Assembly: GCA_013289685.1 (NCBI GenBank)
Contig: JABCZL010000010.1
Location: forward strand, 1 to 64,000
Direction: 5' to 3'
Source: Acidobacteriota bacterium
GTDB lineage: Bacteria; Acidobacteriota; Terriglobia; Terriglobales; Acidobacteriaceae
Length of the DNA: 64,000 bases
A program made the position numbers and the translations under genes. A model generated the notes under the pieces. It was given only the letters and a program-made list of their open reading frames with translations, did no database searches and was not told where the DNA came from. Positions 1 to 8,432 of this stretch are shown here, in pieces. Numbering within the stretch: the first letter of the stretch is position 1; each line of letters begins with the position of its first letter.

Positions 1-343
1 TCTTGTTCACGACCAGCGCAGCCAGCGCCTCGCCCTCAACATCCTCCGCAATAATGAGCAGGGGACTGCCAGTCCCTGTGATTTGCTCCAGTAGTGGGAG
101 CAGGTCTTTTTTCGAGGTGATCTTATTCTCATGGATGAGGACGTAGACGTTCTCTAACGCAACTTCCATGCGCTCGGGGTCGGTGATGAAGTAGGGCGAG
201 AGATATCCACGGTCGAATTGCATACCGCCGATGCGTGGTTGGCCGGTCGCATTAGTCAGAATCGTGTTCCCGCCGCGAATGGCGCTGGCTTCCTCTGCAC
301 TGGCCAAAATGCGTTCGCTTACGGTAGCAAGTTTCGCAGTCAT
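1..343 (-). pseudogene. GroEL (chaperonin 60) apical-domain fragment, running off the left edge
   Basis: Reverse-strand translation from the ATG at 343 ends in a clear GroEL apical-domain stretch, including [21 protein letters not shown] and [20 protein letters not shown]. Normal GroEL is about 540 residues and this block sits near residues 190-270, so the N-terminal equatorial and intermediate domains are missing. They are replaced by about 38 residues ([18 protein letters not shown]...) that do not look like GroEL. An in-frame stop lies just upstream, so the reading frame cannot extend further. A GAGG lies about 9 nt before the ATG, and a 31-codon ORF (MADHNYEMALDN...) ends in an ATGA overlap with it, so translation is possible. 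It may be a decayed groEL copy or a truncated paralogue. The rest lies outside the window. The family assignment is firm; whether it is functional is open. Confidence 0.7.
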
Positions 344-452
344 TTCGTACCGGACCTCATCAGCGGTGCCTCACGGCACTCTCTTCCATGGATTCCTGAA
401 TTATCAAGTGCCATTTCGTAATTATGATCCGCCATTTACGGCCGGCGTAATT

Positions 453-1259
453 TTAGGCACCGGGGAGCGGAGGTCTCCTGGCCCGTTCCTTGTCAGGAGG
501 GTCACCGCGCTTTGCCGGTGGCTCGAGACTCTTACTGGCACGGCCGCTTGTATTCATGACCTGGGAAGTTGAGCTTGTTCCTTCGTCGTCATCGAGGACA
601 ACATTGAGGAGCGAGCTGCGGACGTGTAAATTGTTTCCAGCGCCGTAGTTGATGAAGCCGAGCTTCCTGAACCGGTTCATGAAGAAACTGACCCGCGAGC
701 GGGTCGTCCCTACCATCTCCGCCATGGTCTCCTGACTTAGCCTGGGGACCGACATTTCGGAGACTCCTTTTTTCTCGAATTGTGCCATCAGGAGAAGAAC
801 TCGAGCCAGCCGCTTCTCGCTGGAGTTAAACAGTTGATCGACCAGATCATCCTGATAACGGATGTTTCGCTTCAGCAAATATTTGACAAACATGGCTGAC
901 AATTTCGGTTCCAGACTCAACGTGCGCATCATCGCCTTCTTCTCGACATGCAGAAGAACGCAGTCGGTTACTGCGGTCGCAGATGACATGCGCGTGAGCT
1001 GACCGGAAAGACCACCCTCCCCAAAAAAATCTCCTTCACTCAAAATGCCGAGGGTTGCTTCCTTTCCAGCTTCCGACAAAACGCTGAGCCGGACCTTCCC
1101 TTTTTGGACAAAAAACAGGCCGTCTGTAGGTTCGCCCTGGACGAAGACAGAATTCCTCTGCTGAACAGAGATCATGTTTCTACCCTTACCGATCGTTGAA
1201 AGAAAGGCGTGGGGATTGAAATCAAGTTGTCTCTTCGCTGTTGTGCTTTGCTTTACCAA
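453..1259 (-). CDS. Crp/Fnr-family transcriptional regulator (paralogue 1)
   Basis: This 268-residue protein has an N-terminal cyclic-nucleotide-binding-like beta-barrel (about residues 30-150, with GILSEGDFFGEGGLSG), a dimerisation helix, and a C-terminal Crp-type winged helix (SQETMAEMVGTTRSRVSFFMNRFRKLGF). It lacks the N-terminal cysteine cluster of oxygen-sensing FNR, so a small-molecule ligand is more likely; which one cannot be seen. The track start is a TTG, with AGGA about 7 nt upstream and no better ATG before the barrel. The last 45 residues are a Ser/Pro/Arg-rich tail (PPAKRGDPPDKERARR) not found in its two paralogues at 7.8-9.2 kb, and may be run-on sequence. It is expected to bind promoter DNA in the cytoplasm; target genes are unknown. 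Confidence 0.9.
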   Translation of the reverse strand: MVKQSTTAKRQLDFNPHAFLSTIGKGRNMISVQQRNSVFVQGEPTDGLFFVQKGKVRLSVLSEAGKEATLGILSEGDFFGEGGLSGQLTRMSSATAVTDCVLLHVEKKAMMRTLSLEPKLSAMFVKYLLKRNIRYQDDLVDQLFNSSEKRLARVLLLMAQFEKKGVSEMSVPRLSQETMAEMVGTTRSRVSFFMNRFRKLGFINYGAGNNLHVRSSLLNVVLDDDEGTSSTSQVMNTSGRASKSLEPPAKRGDPPDKERARRPPLPGA

Positions 1260-2087
1260 GAGGAATTCCTATCTGAGGATGTGGTCACTTCCCATTATGG
1301 GGAACGGGACAAACCTAGGCTGGTCTGTAATGCTCACAAAAGAATGATTTCCAGGAAAACTCCTAAGTGCATGCACTGGCAACTCCGGTGATTTTGTAAG
1401 TCACTTGACGCCAGGAGCACAGGCGGCGCGGAATAAGTGCAGTCTTCTCCACTCTCGGAAAAGTAAGCAATCTTGAGCAGTCAGACTATTGTGGGAATAG
1501 TTGGTCTGTTGGCTCAAGAGCCCGCGAACCAGGACGAGCCAAAAGAAGCCGCCGGAAAAACAGGCGGCGAAGTTGACGGATCTCAAGATGGTCATCGAGA
1601 CGTTCAGAAAATAGCGGACGGGATCAGCCTTTTTCCCCAGCGCAAGCACACCAGTGCCGGCCTTTCGTTTGGCAGAACGACCCGCCCACAGGACAAATCA
1701 GCAAGGCTGGCGCACAGAACTTTATTTTAAGAGCCTGAGCAATTTTGAACAGTCGGCAAATATAGCACTGCTGTAATTTTGCTTCCTGAAGATGTGAAGG
1801 AACTGTGCGGCCTCAATGGTCGTTTGTTCCTCTGGTGGCGCAGCCGGGCACTCAGCGAAGTCAAATCCCCCATCCGCCCGCCCGCGCCACCTCTTCATTT
1901 TTTAGCTTAGCGGTTCAGCCTGTGCGTTATGCACGCCAGGGCCTTTGTGCTCAGTAGAACTTAAATTCCACATTTGTCTTTAAAAGGAAACGAAAACCTC
2001 GGTCCAGGTTGATGAATGCCGAGGGGTGAGCACTTTTGAACAGTTTTCTAAACCCAAATGTTGACAATGAGGGTGGGAAGGTGCCCC
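1260..2087. other. largely non-coding interval
   Basis: Between the first Crp-type regulator and the response regulator there is no well-supported gene apart from the doubtful ORF at 1401-1649. The stretch is somewhat AT-richer than the genes on either side and carries no strong terminator hairpin or tRNA. It probably holds the divergent promoters of the two flanking regulators, but no promoter could be assigned with confidence. Confidence 0.4.
1401..1649 (-). CDS. possible small membrane protein, unrecognised
   Basis: This 82-residue ORF has a GTG start and one hydrophobic segment (NFAACFSGGFFWLVLVRGLL, about residues 27-46) after a short basic N-terminus. The C-terminal half looks random. 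It does not match any family I recognise, and the opposite strand is also open over the same bases (1473-1730). The hydrophobic stretch is the only positive sign. It may not be a gene. Confidence 0.22.
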   Translation of the reverse strand: MLALGKKADPVRYFLNVSMTILRSVNFAACFSGGFFWLVLVRGLLSQQTNYSHNSLTAQDCLLFREWRRLHLFRAACAPGVK

Positions 2088-2498
2088 ATGCCCCCATCGG
2101 TTCATCTAGAACCCCCAAGCGGAGTTGTTCTCTGTATTGACGATAACCAAGATGTACTGGAATGCGAAAAGACATTCCTCGAAAGCTTTGGGTATACCGT
2201 TCTGACCGCTCGCAGCGGCAGCCGGGGACTGGAATTGGCTTCCCTCCAGTCGATTGATGTTGTAATCGTCGACTATTTCATGCCCGAGATGAACGGGCAA
2301 GAGGTCGCCATCGAAATGAGGCGGCTTATGCCGCAAGCGCCGATCATCATGCTATCGGCAGCAAGGGACATCCCCGAACAGGTCCTGAAGTCGGTGGATG
2401 CTTTTGTAGCCAAAGATCGATTGGCCAGCCAGCTGTTGTCCACGATCGCACAATTGCACGGATGCGGATCGATCCCACCGCATCCTTATGATGCGTGA
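2088..2498 (+). CDS. single-domain response regulator (CheY-like)
   Basis: From the ATG at 2088 (GGAAGG 6-8 nt upstream) this is about 136 residues, essentially one receiver domain. The motifs are in order: acidic pair in VVLCIDDNQD, phospho-acceptor Asp in VVIVDYFMPEMNGQE, Ser of IIMLSA, and a Lys in FVAKDRL. There is no output domain, so it should act through protein contact or as a phosphate sink. The track start at 2058 adds ten residues without a better ribosome site. No histidine kinase is adjacent; the next gene is another receiver protein. A strong hairpin terminator follows about 100 nt downstream, so it is probably transcribed alone. Confidence 0.87.
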   Translation: MPPSVHLEPPSGVVLCIDDNQDVLECEKTFLESFGYTVLTARSGSRGLELASLQSIDVVIVDYFMPEMNGQEVAIEMRRLMPQAPIIMLSAARDIPEQVLKSVDAFVAKDRLASQLLSTIAQLHGCGSIPPHPYDA

Positions 2499-2593
2499 TG
2501 GCTTGGGACGCGCAGAGTTGACTCGTCGAGACTCGAATCCAAAGTTGAGGTTTCCGCTGATAGGTCGATCAGGCGGCTAGGCCTCGCCGCGCG

Positions 2594-2626
2594 AAAAAGG
2601 GCCGGACCCATGTGAGTCCGGCCTTT
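2594..2626 (+). terminator. rho-independent-like terminator after the CheY-like gene
   Basis: A perfect 8-bp GC-rich stem (GGCCGGAC / GTCCGGCC) with an 8-nt loop is followed by TTTAAAG. It is preceded by a run of A residues, so it could also work on the opposite strand. The T-tract is short. Confidence 0.6.
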
Positions 2627-2840
2627 AAAGCGCTCAGAATTGCAGCCCTGTTTACGCGGTCGTGAGGGTCTGAATGGGGTTGGTTCCGCCGCTAACCCAT
2701 GACCGCGCTTTTCTACTGACTTAAGACACAATACCTATTGACGATTTTAATGACTGTGCACTTTTGCTCAGTCCCGAAAAATACCCTGAGTATCATTGGG
2801 ATAGCTCGCGGTTACGATTCGCGACGAGAGGCTGTGCTGT

Positions 2841-3695
2841 ATGACTCCGACCGAACCGCCCGTTACTCACAAGATATTGCTTGTCGATGATGATGATGGC
2901 GTTCGCACCATGATGACTGCGGCCCTTCGACACAAGGGATTTGAAGTTGTCGCTGCCGCCAACGTCACCGAAGCTCTGAAACATATCGCTGCCGAAAGCT
3001 TCGACGTGCTCATCACCGACCTGCACATGCCGAACCCCGGTGACGGTTTCACGGTGGTTACCGCGATGCGCCACTCCCAGCCCAATGCCCTCACCCTGCT
3101 CGTCAGCGGCTACCCTGATGTGCAGAGCGCCATGGCTGCGATCCTGCTGGAAGCGGATGAAATCATGGTGAAGCCGTTCGAGGTCGGCAAACTCGCCGAG
3201 CTCGTGCGGGAAAAGATGCTGAACCGCAAACCTGCCGTCCGGCTGGAAAAGGAGAGGGTAGGCACGATACTGCGGCGCTGTATCGCCAGTGTGGTCGAAG
3301 ATTGGTTGGCACGGGCTAAGCAGAGCAAAGAACTCAACCACGTTCTGCTTAGCGACAACGAGCGTACGGGACATCTTCCTAAGCTGGTCGAGGATCTGGT
3401 TGTCCGCCTCGGCAAGCCCAGTATCACTGCGAAAGACAGCGATGCCGTCTTTTCCGCGGCCGCAACAGCCCATGGCAAGCTGCGTTACAAACAAGGCTAC
3501 ACTCCCGCGATGCTCGTGCACGAATCACGAATACTGCAGGTGACTCTCTTCGGCACATTGCAGAGCAATCTGAGCTTCCTGGATTTCAGCTTGCTCCTGC
3601 CCGATGTCATGACGATCGCAGACGAAGTAGATGCGCAGTTGACCCAATCCATGGACAGCTACATGGACGCAATGCGGACGCCTGTGGCAGCGTAG
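2841..3695 (+). CDS. response regulator with RsbRD-type sensor/output domain
   Basis: This 284-residue protein has two parts. Residues about 10-130 are a receiver domain (ILLVDDDDGVR, phospho-acceptor in VLITDLHMPNPGDG, Ser in LLVSGYPD, Lys in IMVKPFE). Residues about 140-275 are all helical and resemble the RsbRD N-terminal domain (RRCIASVVEDWLARAK, YTPAMLVHESRILQVTLF), which in other bacteria is linked to stressosome or stress-sigma control. There is no DNA-binding domain, so it likely signals through protein partners. The ATG follows GAGG, and the protein ends at 3695 without a clear terminator. A stress-signalling role is inferred from the second domain and from the CsbD and BON genes nearby. 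Confidence 0.82.
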   Translation: MTPTEPPVTHKILLVDDDDGVRTMMTAALRHKGFEVVAAANVTEALKHIAAESFDVLITDLHMPNPGDGFTVVTAMRHSQPNALTLLVSGYPDVQSAMAAILLEADEIMVKPFEVGKLAELVREKMLNRKPAVRLEKERVGTILRRCIASVVEDWLARAKQSKELNHVLLSDNERTGHLPKLVEDLVVRLGKPSITAKDSDAVFSAAATAHGKLRYKQGYTPAMLVHESRILQVTLFGTLQSNLSFLDFSLLLPDVMTIADEVDAQLTQSMDSYMDAMRTPVAA

Positions 3696-4060
3696 CTCCT
3701 GCCGTTACCGATCTGGCATGTCAATAGGGGCTCGTCAACCCACCCAAAACGGTGAGACGACTGCCTGGTAAGGTTGGCCGCTTCGGAAATCGATACGAGA
3801 ATTGCTGTCGGAAGCCGAAGCGTGCGGACTACTGGATTCCGTGCGCTGGTCGCGTGGACGGCTACACCATCCCCTTCATCAAAGGGATCTGAAACTATGT
3901 CGAAGCGCTCGCCATACATTCTTATGTGCATGGATGCTCTGAAACCGAGATCCCTAATTCTTGCGCAGCTATCGGAGCCAATTTGCACGGTGTTCCGCCG
4001 TTCTCTCCAGCACTGTGAGACGGTGCGTGGTGTCGGCCGCAGCCCGTCTCTTATTTATTT
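3696..4060. other. intergenic interval with no supported gene
   Basis: Short ORFs are open on both strands (for example 3774-4202 plus and 3659-3988 minus), but none shows a domain, signal peptide or good ribosome site. Each overlaps a better gene at one end. The interval lies between convergent genes. Confidence 0.5.
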
Positions 4061-4240
4061 TTATTCACCGACGGCTTTTTCCGCACGGCCGATCCATTTT
4101 AGAGCTTTGCCGACTCTCTTCTCCGCTGCGCCCGAGACTTCCAGGTCGGAATCGTTCGTCGCCTTTCCGACCGCCTCTTTGATCTTCCCTTTTACTTCGT
4201 GAAGCTTGCCCTCAGTCTTGTCCTGCGTACTTGGTTTCAT
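4061..4240 (-). CDS. CsbD family stress protein
   Basis: This 59-residue ORF is below the track cut-off. The protein (start MKPSTQDKTEGKLHEVKGK, end IGRAEKAVGE) has the CsbD layout: a highly charged, Lys/Glu/Gly-rich small protein with EGKLHEVKGKIKEAVGKAT near the N-terminus. AAGGAG lies 7 nt before the ATG. CsbD-like proteins are induced in the general stress response of many bacteria; their molecular function is unknown. It follows the membrane protein at 4268-4840 on the same strand with 27 nt between, so the two are probably co-transcribed. Confidence 0.85.
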   Translation of the reverse strand: MKPSTQDKTEGKLHEVKGKIKEAVGKATNDSDLEVSGAAEKRVGKALKWIGRAEKAVGE

Positions 4241-4267
4241 CTTTTGCTCCTTCTCTCAGTTCAACCC

Positions 4268-4840
4268 CTACGCGACTTCTTTTCTTTCCACGGCCGCTGG
4301 CACCTGCACCAGTTCCTCAAACAGAGACCGGTAGTGAATCATCGCGGTTCTCAGATCCTCGGTAGTGGCTGCGTCTTTCCCAACCCGCAGAGCAATTTCA
4401 TGCGCCGACCGGTAGTTCTCCACCACACGAGGGTGGTCGACAGAAATATCGGCGGCACGCTGATCGAAATCCGATACAGGATAGCCGCGAGCCTTCATCA
4501 CAGAGGACACCAGGTCATCGGCTTCCGCGACCGCGCCCTTCGGGGAATCGACAAAGCGGGATTGCACCGCTTGCCACTGTTTCCAATAGCGCTCGTGTTC
4601 CATTGAATCAAGATCGCGAATGTTGAGCTTTTCAATCCTCTTCTCGCGGTCCGCTAATTTCGCTTCTGCTTTTGACCCATGGGTCAGCACCGCGCGGTCG
4701 TACTCGGGGCCGAATTTTTGCCGTAGGCCTGCCGTTGTGCCCCTGCGTTTTCGTATGTACAACCAGACCGACACTGCGACCAGCACAACCACAGCCGCGG
4801 CCAGAGCAATGAGCCTCGGATCCATCAGATTCAAGTTCAT
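4268..4840 (-). CDS. single-pass membrane protein with helical cytoplasmic domain
   Basis: The start is set at the ATG at 4840, which has GGAGGTT directly upstream; the track version adds 50 unlikely residues. The 190-residue protein opens with MNLNLMDPRL and one membrane helix (IALAAAVVVLVAVSVWLYI), then a basic RKRRG stop-transfer. A charged helical region follows (LRQKFGPEYDRAVL, RYWKQWQAVQSRFVDSP, DQRAADISVDHPRVVENYR). I know similar uncharacterised proteins in Acidobacteria and related soil bacteria but no function. It sits upstream of the CsbD gene on the same strand, which suggests a stress or envelope role by association only. Confidence 0.75.
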   Translation of the reverse strand: MNLNLMDPRLIALAAAVVVLVAVSVWLYIRKRRGTTAGLRQKFGPEYDRAVLTHGSKAEAKLADREKRIEKLNIRDLDSMEHERYWKQWQAVQSRFVDSPKGAVAEADDLVSSVMKARGYPVSDFDQRAADISVDHPRVVENYRSAHEIALRVGKDAATTEDLRTAMIHYRSLFEELVQVPAAVERKEVA

Positions 4841-5090
4841 CGAAACCTCCACAAGACCAAATTGTTCACGAATAGTTGTTTTGTCGTGGGAACCCTGTTG
4901 AGTCGCCAGTATCAAACTTCCAACTTCAGAAAACTGAGCACAATTGACCGTCTTGTAAGTTGGCCAGCAAGTTTCCACCGGGTAGCACACGCCTCATCGC
5001 AAAGTGAGCGATTCTGCACAGCACTGCCGGCGCAGATGAGCGAGTCTGGACTTCTCCCGGATTCAATTCAGATCCGATCAAAGGAAGACT

Positions 5091-5636
5091 ATGAAAACGA
5101 CAAAGTTGTTCCTTGCTTTTCTCGCCCTGCTCGCACTCGGGAGCATGTTGGGCTGCTCAGCCTCCGCAAAGTCGCCCGATGTTTCGGACAGCATCCGTAA
5201 GTCACTCGATCAAGCTGGCCTCAAGAGCGTCTCCGTCAGCCAGGATCTTGACAAGGGCATCGTGACCCTTGGCGGACAAGTCACCAGCGAGAACGACAAG
5301 TCCCAAGCCGAGTCCCTGGCAAAGTCCTTTGCAGGCACCCAGGTCGTCGCGGATCAGATTGCGGTGATTCCAGTGGGCGTGGAAAAAGAAGCAAAGGCCA
5401 TGAACTCCGACCTGGATCAAGGTATCGAGAAAAATCTGGACGCTGCGCTGATCCAGAACAAGCTGCATGACAAGGTGGAATACACGGTGAAGAGCGCAGT
5501 GGTGACGCTAACCGGAGAAGTGAACTCAGAAGAAATGCGCTCACGCGCCGAGACCGTGGCAGCTGCCGTGCCGAATGTTCAGCAAGTCGTGAACGATCTA
5601 CAGGTTAAGAACCAAAAAGCCAGTTCAGTGCGGTAA
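5091..5636 (+). CDS. BON-domain lipoprotein
   Basis: This 181-residue protein starts with a lipoprotein signal (LLALGSMLGCSAS, lipid cysteine at about residue 22). Two BON domains follow, at about residues 30-98 (KGIVTLGGQVTSENDKSQAESLAKS) and 108-175 (SAVVTLTGEVNSEEMRSRAETVAAAV). BON domains bind phospholipid or other envelope surfaces; OsmY and similar proteins protect the envelope during osmotic or shock stress. AAGGAAG precedes the ATG. It should sit in the periplasm anchored to a membrane. A small membrane-protein gene follows 57 nt later on the same strand. Confidence 0.9.
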   Translation: MKTTKLFLAFLALLALGSMLGCSASAKSPDVSDSIRKSLDQAGLKSVSVSQDLDKGIVTLGGQVTSENDKSQAESLAKSFAGTQVVADQIAVIPVGVEKEAKAMNSDLDQGIEKNLDAALIQNKLHDKVEYTVKSAVVTLTGEVNSEEMRSRAETVAAAVPNVQQVVNDLQVKNQKASSVR

Positions 5637-5693
5637 ACCGGGCAGCTGAGTTCTGGCCGTAACCATCGCAGCGAACCTAAAAGAGGAGATGCC

Positions 5694-5867
5694 ATGTCGT
5701 TCGGAATCTACGCGATCGGATTCGCAATCATGACCGGCGGACTCATGTACGGAGCACACTTGATGCACATGCCCGCGCACTGGATTGCCGTGGGCGGGAT
5801 TGTGCTCCTAGGCGTTGGGATTCTGTCTGGGGTAAAGGCGACGCGTCACAAAGATCCTTCGGAATAA
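5694..5867 (+). CDS. small two-helix membrane protein
   Basis: This 57-residue ORF is too short for the track. It starts with ATG after AGAGGAGA. The protein (MSFGIYAIGFAIMTGGLMYGAHLMHM...) has two hydrophobic segments (about residues 4-20 and 28-46) joined by HMPAHW, and a short charged tail (KATRHKDPSE). It lies 57 nt after the BON lipoprotein and is probably in its operon. I know of similar short conserved proteins in Acidobacteria but no function. Confidence 0.75.
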   Translation: MSFGIYAIGFAIMTGGLMYGAHLMHMPAHWIAVGGIVLLGVGILSGVKATRHKDPSE

Positions 5868-5967
5868 GGTAGCGGGAGAATCCCAATCCCGCTGTGGATC
5901 GTGTCTACCGCGAACCAGCCGTAGGCCGCACCACCTTGGACTCTCCCAACGTGCTATGATGCCCTTG

Positions 5968-5982
5968 AGGTGGTTACCACCT
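5968..5982. repeat. perfect 6+3+6 palindrome
   Basis: AGGTGGTTACCACCT lies about 82 nt upstream of the small gene at 6064. It could be an operator or a short hairpin; there is no T-tract. Confidence 0.35.
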
Positions 5983-6063
5983 TCCCCTCTTTCAGGTTCC
6001 CTGAACTAAGTCAGCCCATCTGAAGCTTTCTCTCCTTAGCCTTTCTAAGAAAGCTGTGTCCCC

Positions 6064-6264
6064 ATGCCTTCGAACGCGATTCTGCGCGAGGTTCAGCAAC
6101 TCTACAACGTGAGTGACCGTCTTGACTTGCTGGCAGAGGAACATCCTGTCGTCTCAGAAGCTCTCATCACCATCTCGGGAAGCGTCCGTAACACGGCAAC
6201 TCTGTTGGAGGTGATCGTAGCGACGAAAATGGGCCTCTCCGGATTAGATCCAGCAAGTGCCTGA
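6064..6264 (+). CDS. small helical protein, uncharacterised
   Basis: This 66-residue protein (MPSNAILREVQQLYNVSDRLDLLAEEHP...) is predicted mostly helical with no signal peptide or membrane segment. The amphipathic pattern and clean start resemble short conserved proteins of Acidobacteria, but I cannot name a family. The ribosome site is weak (AAGAAAG about 9 nt upstream). It stands alone between the BON/small-membrane gene pair and the CxxC mini-protein on the opposite strand. Confidence 0.6.
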   Translation: MPSNAILREVQQLYNVSDRLDLLAEEHPVVSEALITISGSVRNTATLLEVIVATKMGLSGLDPASA

Positions 6265-6384
6265 TTTGCTCATTACTGCCTGGGAAGGCAAAACCGCAAA
6301 CAAGACCGCGTCCGAGACAACGCTGGGCAAGCCCCCATTACGCGGTTCGACGGTTAACCGGAGTGGTTTGAAATTATTCAGAGT

Positions 6385-6582
6385 TTAGTGTTGTCGGGCT
6401 GTCGGGTGATCCGCGCAAACGTGTGACGCAAACTCGTTGTCACGCTGCGACTCGAAGTTGCGCATCACATCGGCGAAGGATCCGCCCGATAGCATTTCCG
6501 AAGGTTTGAACCGCCAGCCACATTCGGAGCAGCCAAAACCCCGAAAACGCTGTTGGTCGATCCATACCAGCTTCCGGCTCAT
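6385..6582 (-). CDS. CxxC-type small protein (putative zinc-ribbon-like)
   Basis: The start is set at the ATG at 6582, where AGGA lies about 9 nt upstream; the track adds 15 residues. The 65-residue product reads MSRKLVWIDQQRFRGFGCSECGWRF and ends EFASHVCADHPTARQH. A CSEC pair and a late HVCADH suggest a three-Cys/one-His or Cys/His metal site. I have seen this short pattern (WIDQQRFRGFGCSECGW) repeatedly in Acidobacteria as a hypothetical protein; its function is unknown. Metal binding is inferred from the spacing only. Confidence 0.65.
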   Translation of the reverse strand: MSRKLVWIDQQRFRGFGCSECGWRFKPSEMLSGGSFADVMRNFESQRDNEFASHVCADHPTARQH

Positions 6583-6939
6583 GACCGCGCATCCTACAAG
6601 CGCTAATTTGGATAGTCTGTAGGGCATCCTACATAGACGAGAGAGCCCCTGTTCGCGGGCAAGCCCGATTGCGGGCTCATCTCAGGCAGGTCGATTGAAC
6701 CTGTCCCAGGCTTCGCGCTTCTTGAAGCGGTCACTAATGCTCAGTATCGGAGGCGCAGCCAGCGTAGGTTTTGATAAGTCTTTTCGGGAGGGTTGCACCC
6801 AGCCGTTTGGGAGAATCACAACCTCTCCGCACGGCACGGCGGGCGATCTCATCCCCGCATGTCCGAGTTTTTCGGCTCTGGTCTGGCCCATTAATTCTGG
6901 CCCATTAATTCTAGCCTATTAAATAATTAAGGATGCTTT
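6583..6939. other. intergenic region upstream of the Crp-like gene at 6940
   Basis: No gene is supported here. There is a perfect 6-bp hairpin AGCCCG-ATTG-CGGGCT at 6662-6677 without a T-tract. Just before the next gene there is an AT-rich direct repeat of GGCCCATTAATTCT (about 6884-6915). The AT-rich repeat is the likeliest place for its promoter or operator. Confidence 0.45.
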
Positions 6940-7689
6940 GTGGAAAGTAAACCTCTCCAAATCGTACAGTCCGGCGAGCGGACGAATACCGAAGGGAAAC
7001 CGGTCAGCAATCTGATACTTCTATCGATCTCCGATAGCGATTACGAATCACTGCGTCCTCATCTCGAATACGTCAGCTTGCCAAACCATCTGATCCTGCA
7101 TGAGGGGGGCGGAAAACTGGAATTTGCGTACTTTCCGAATCGAGGTTTGATTTCTCTTGTAGTTGTGATGAAAGATGGAGGGAGCGCCGAAGCCGGCATC
7201 GTTGGCAATGAAGGCTTTACAGGCACGCCGGCCGCTGTTGGGCTGAGCCGAAGCCCTCTTCAAGCGGTGGTGCAAATCACGGGCGACGGGTTTCGGGTAG
7301 GGGTCGCCGCTTTGCAAAACTCTTTGGAAACCACTCCACACCTGCAATTTGTGTTGAGCCGCTATGCCGTAGTGCAAGGAATGCAGGTTGCACAAACGGC
7401 CGCGTGCAATCGGTTGCACGATATTAAGCAGCGCCTTGCACGGTGGTTGCTGATGACCCAGGACCGAGTGGATTCGGAATCGCTCCCCATCACCCATGAT
7501 TTTCTGGCAACGATGCTCGGGACAGACCGGCCCAGCGTGAGCATGGCAGCAGGTGTATTGCAGAAAAAGAAACTCATCGAGTACACCCGTGGCTTAGTAA
7601 AGATCGTGAACCGCAAGCAGCTCGAAGACTCCGCCTGTGAGTGTTACGGGATCACGCAACAATACAATGGTGAACTGGGCTTGAAATGA
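6940..7689 (+). CDS. Crp/Fnr-like regulator of the divergent type
   Basis: This 249-residue protein uses a GTG start with AAGGA upstream. Residues about 25-150 form a cNMP-binding-type barrel (VSLPNHLILHEGGGKLEFAYFPNRGLISLVV), and residues about 170-235 a winged helix (FLATMLGTDRPSVSMAAGVLQKKKLIEYTRG). It is clearly different from the three paralogues on the minus strand: the barrel lacks the GEGSL-type phosphate cassette, and the recognition helix reads DRPSVSMAA instead of TRSRVSFFM. It therefore probably senses another signal. The C-terminus is short and ends in GITQQYNGELGLK. Its 3' end faces the next Crp-like gene, 77 nt away. Confidence 0.88.
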   Translation: MESKPLQIVQSGERTNTEGKPVSNLILLSISDSDYESLRPHLEYVSLPNHLILHEGGGKLEFAYFPNRGLISLVVVMKDGGSAEAGIVGNEGFTGTPAAVGLSRSPLQAVVQITGDGFRVGVAALQNSLETTPHLQFVLSRYAVVQGMQVAQTAACNRLHDIKQRLARWLLMTQDRVDSESLPITHDFLATMLGTDRPSVSMAAGVLQKKKLIEYTRGLVKIVNRKQLEDSACECYGITQQYNGELGLK

Positions 7690-7766
7690 GTTCGCAATGG
7701 GATACAGAAAATGCCTGATTGGCTCAGGTTGTCGGGAAACTTTATTTCGGGCTTGCCGCGCGGACG

Positions 7767-8432
7767 CTAGTCGTGGAGAACGATGTTTAGAAGTGAGCTA
7801 TGAACCCGCAACCCCCTCGCGCTACTGTAGTCAATGAACCCTAGCTTTCGAAACCGGTTCATAAAAAAACTGACCCGCGACCGCGTTGTGCCTATCATAT
7901 CGGCGAGGATCTCCTGGCTGATCTTGGGGATCACCGTTTCGGGCACGCCTTCCTTGCCGAAATGGGCAAGCAATAGCAGGATCCGAGCCAGCCTCTTCTC
8001 GCTGGAGTTGAAGAGTTGATCAACCAAATCCGCTTCGTACCGGATGTTGCGCGCCAGCAGATACGCAACAAACATATCCGAGAGCGCGTGTTCCCGGTGA
8101 AGCGCCAGCATCATCTCCTTCTTGTCGATGCGCAGAAGTTCGCAGTCCGTCATGGCGGTTGCAGAGCCCATACGGAGCGCCTGGCCCGCAAGCGAACCTT
8201 CACCGAAAAACTCTCCGTCATCCAATATGCCGAGGGTCGCTTCCTTGCCAACCTTGGATACGACGCTGAGTTGAATCTTACCTTTCTGAATATAAAAGAC
8301 CGCATCCGCTGGAGCGCCTTGTGAAAAGACGGGGTCTTTCGTTTTCAGATGAACAGCTGTCCTACCAACGCCAGCTTTTGCAAGAAAAGTCTCTGCATCG
8401 AAGCCGGTGTTCAACTTCTTGACCGCCACCAT
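7767..8432 (-). CDS. Crp/Fnr-family transcriptional regulator (paralogue 2)
   Basis: From the ATG at 8432 (GGGAG upstream) this is 221 residues; the track start at 8564 adds an unlikely basic leader. The barrel carries GILDDGEFFGEGSLAGQALRMGSATAMTDC. The helix region NSSEKRLARILLLLAHF leads to the winged helix SQEILADMIGTTRSRVSFFMNRFRKLGFIDY. It is highly similar to the 453-1259 and 8580-9236 proteins, most strongly in the DNA-reading helix, so all three may share target sites. It lies 147 nt downstream of paralogue 3 on the same strand, which suggests local duplication. Confidence 0.9.
   Translation of the reverse strand: MVAVKKLNTGFDAETFLAKAGVGRTAVHLKTKDPVFSQGAPADAVFYIQKGKIQLSVVSKVGKEATLGILDDGEFFGEGSLAGQALRMGSATAMTDCELLRIDKKEMMLALHREHALSDMFVAYLLARNIRYEADLVDQLFNSSEKRLARILLLLAHFGKEGVPETVIPKISQEILADMIGTTRSRVSFFMNRFRKLGFIDYSSARGLRVHSSLLNIVLHD

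Noticed and set aside
1800-1900. Possible tRNA near GGTGGCGCAGCCGGGCACTCAGCG
   Set aside because: No acceptor pairing, and no T-loop TTCGA motif at the right distance.
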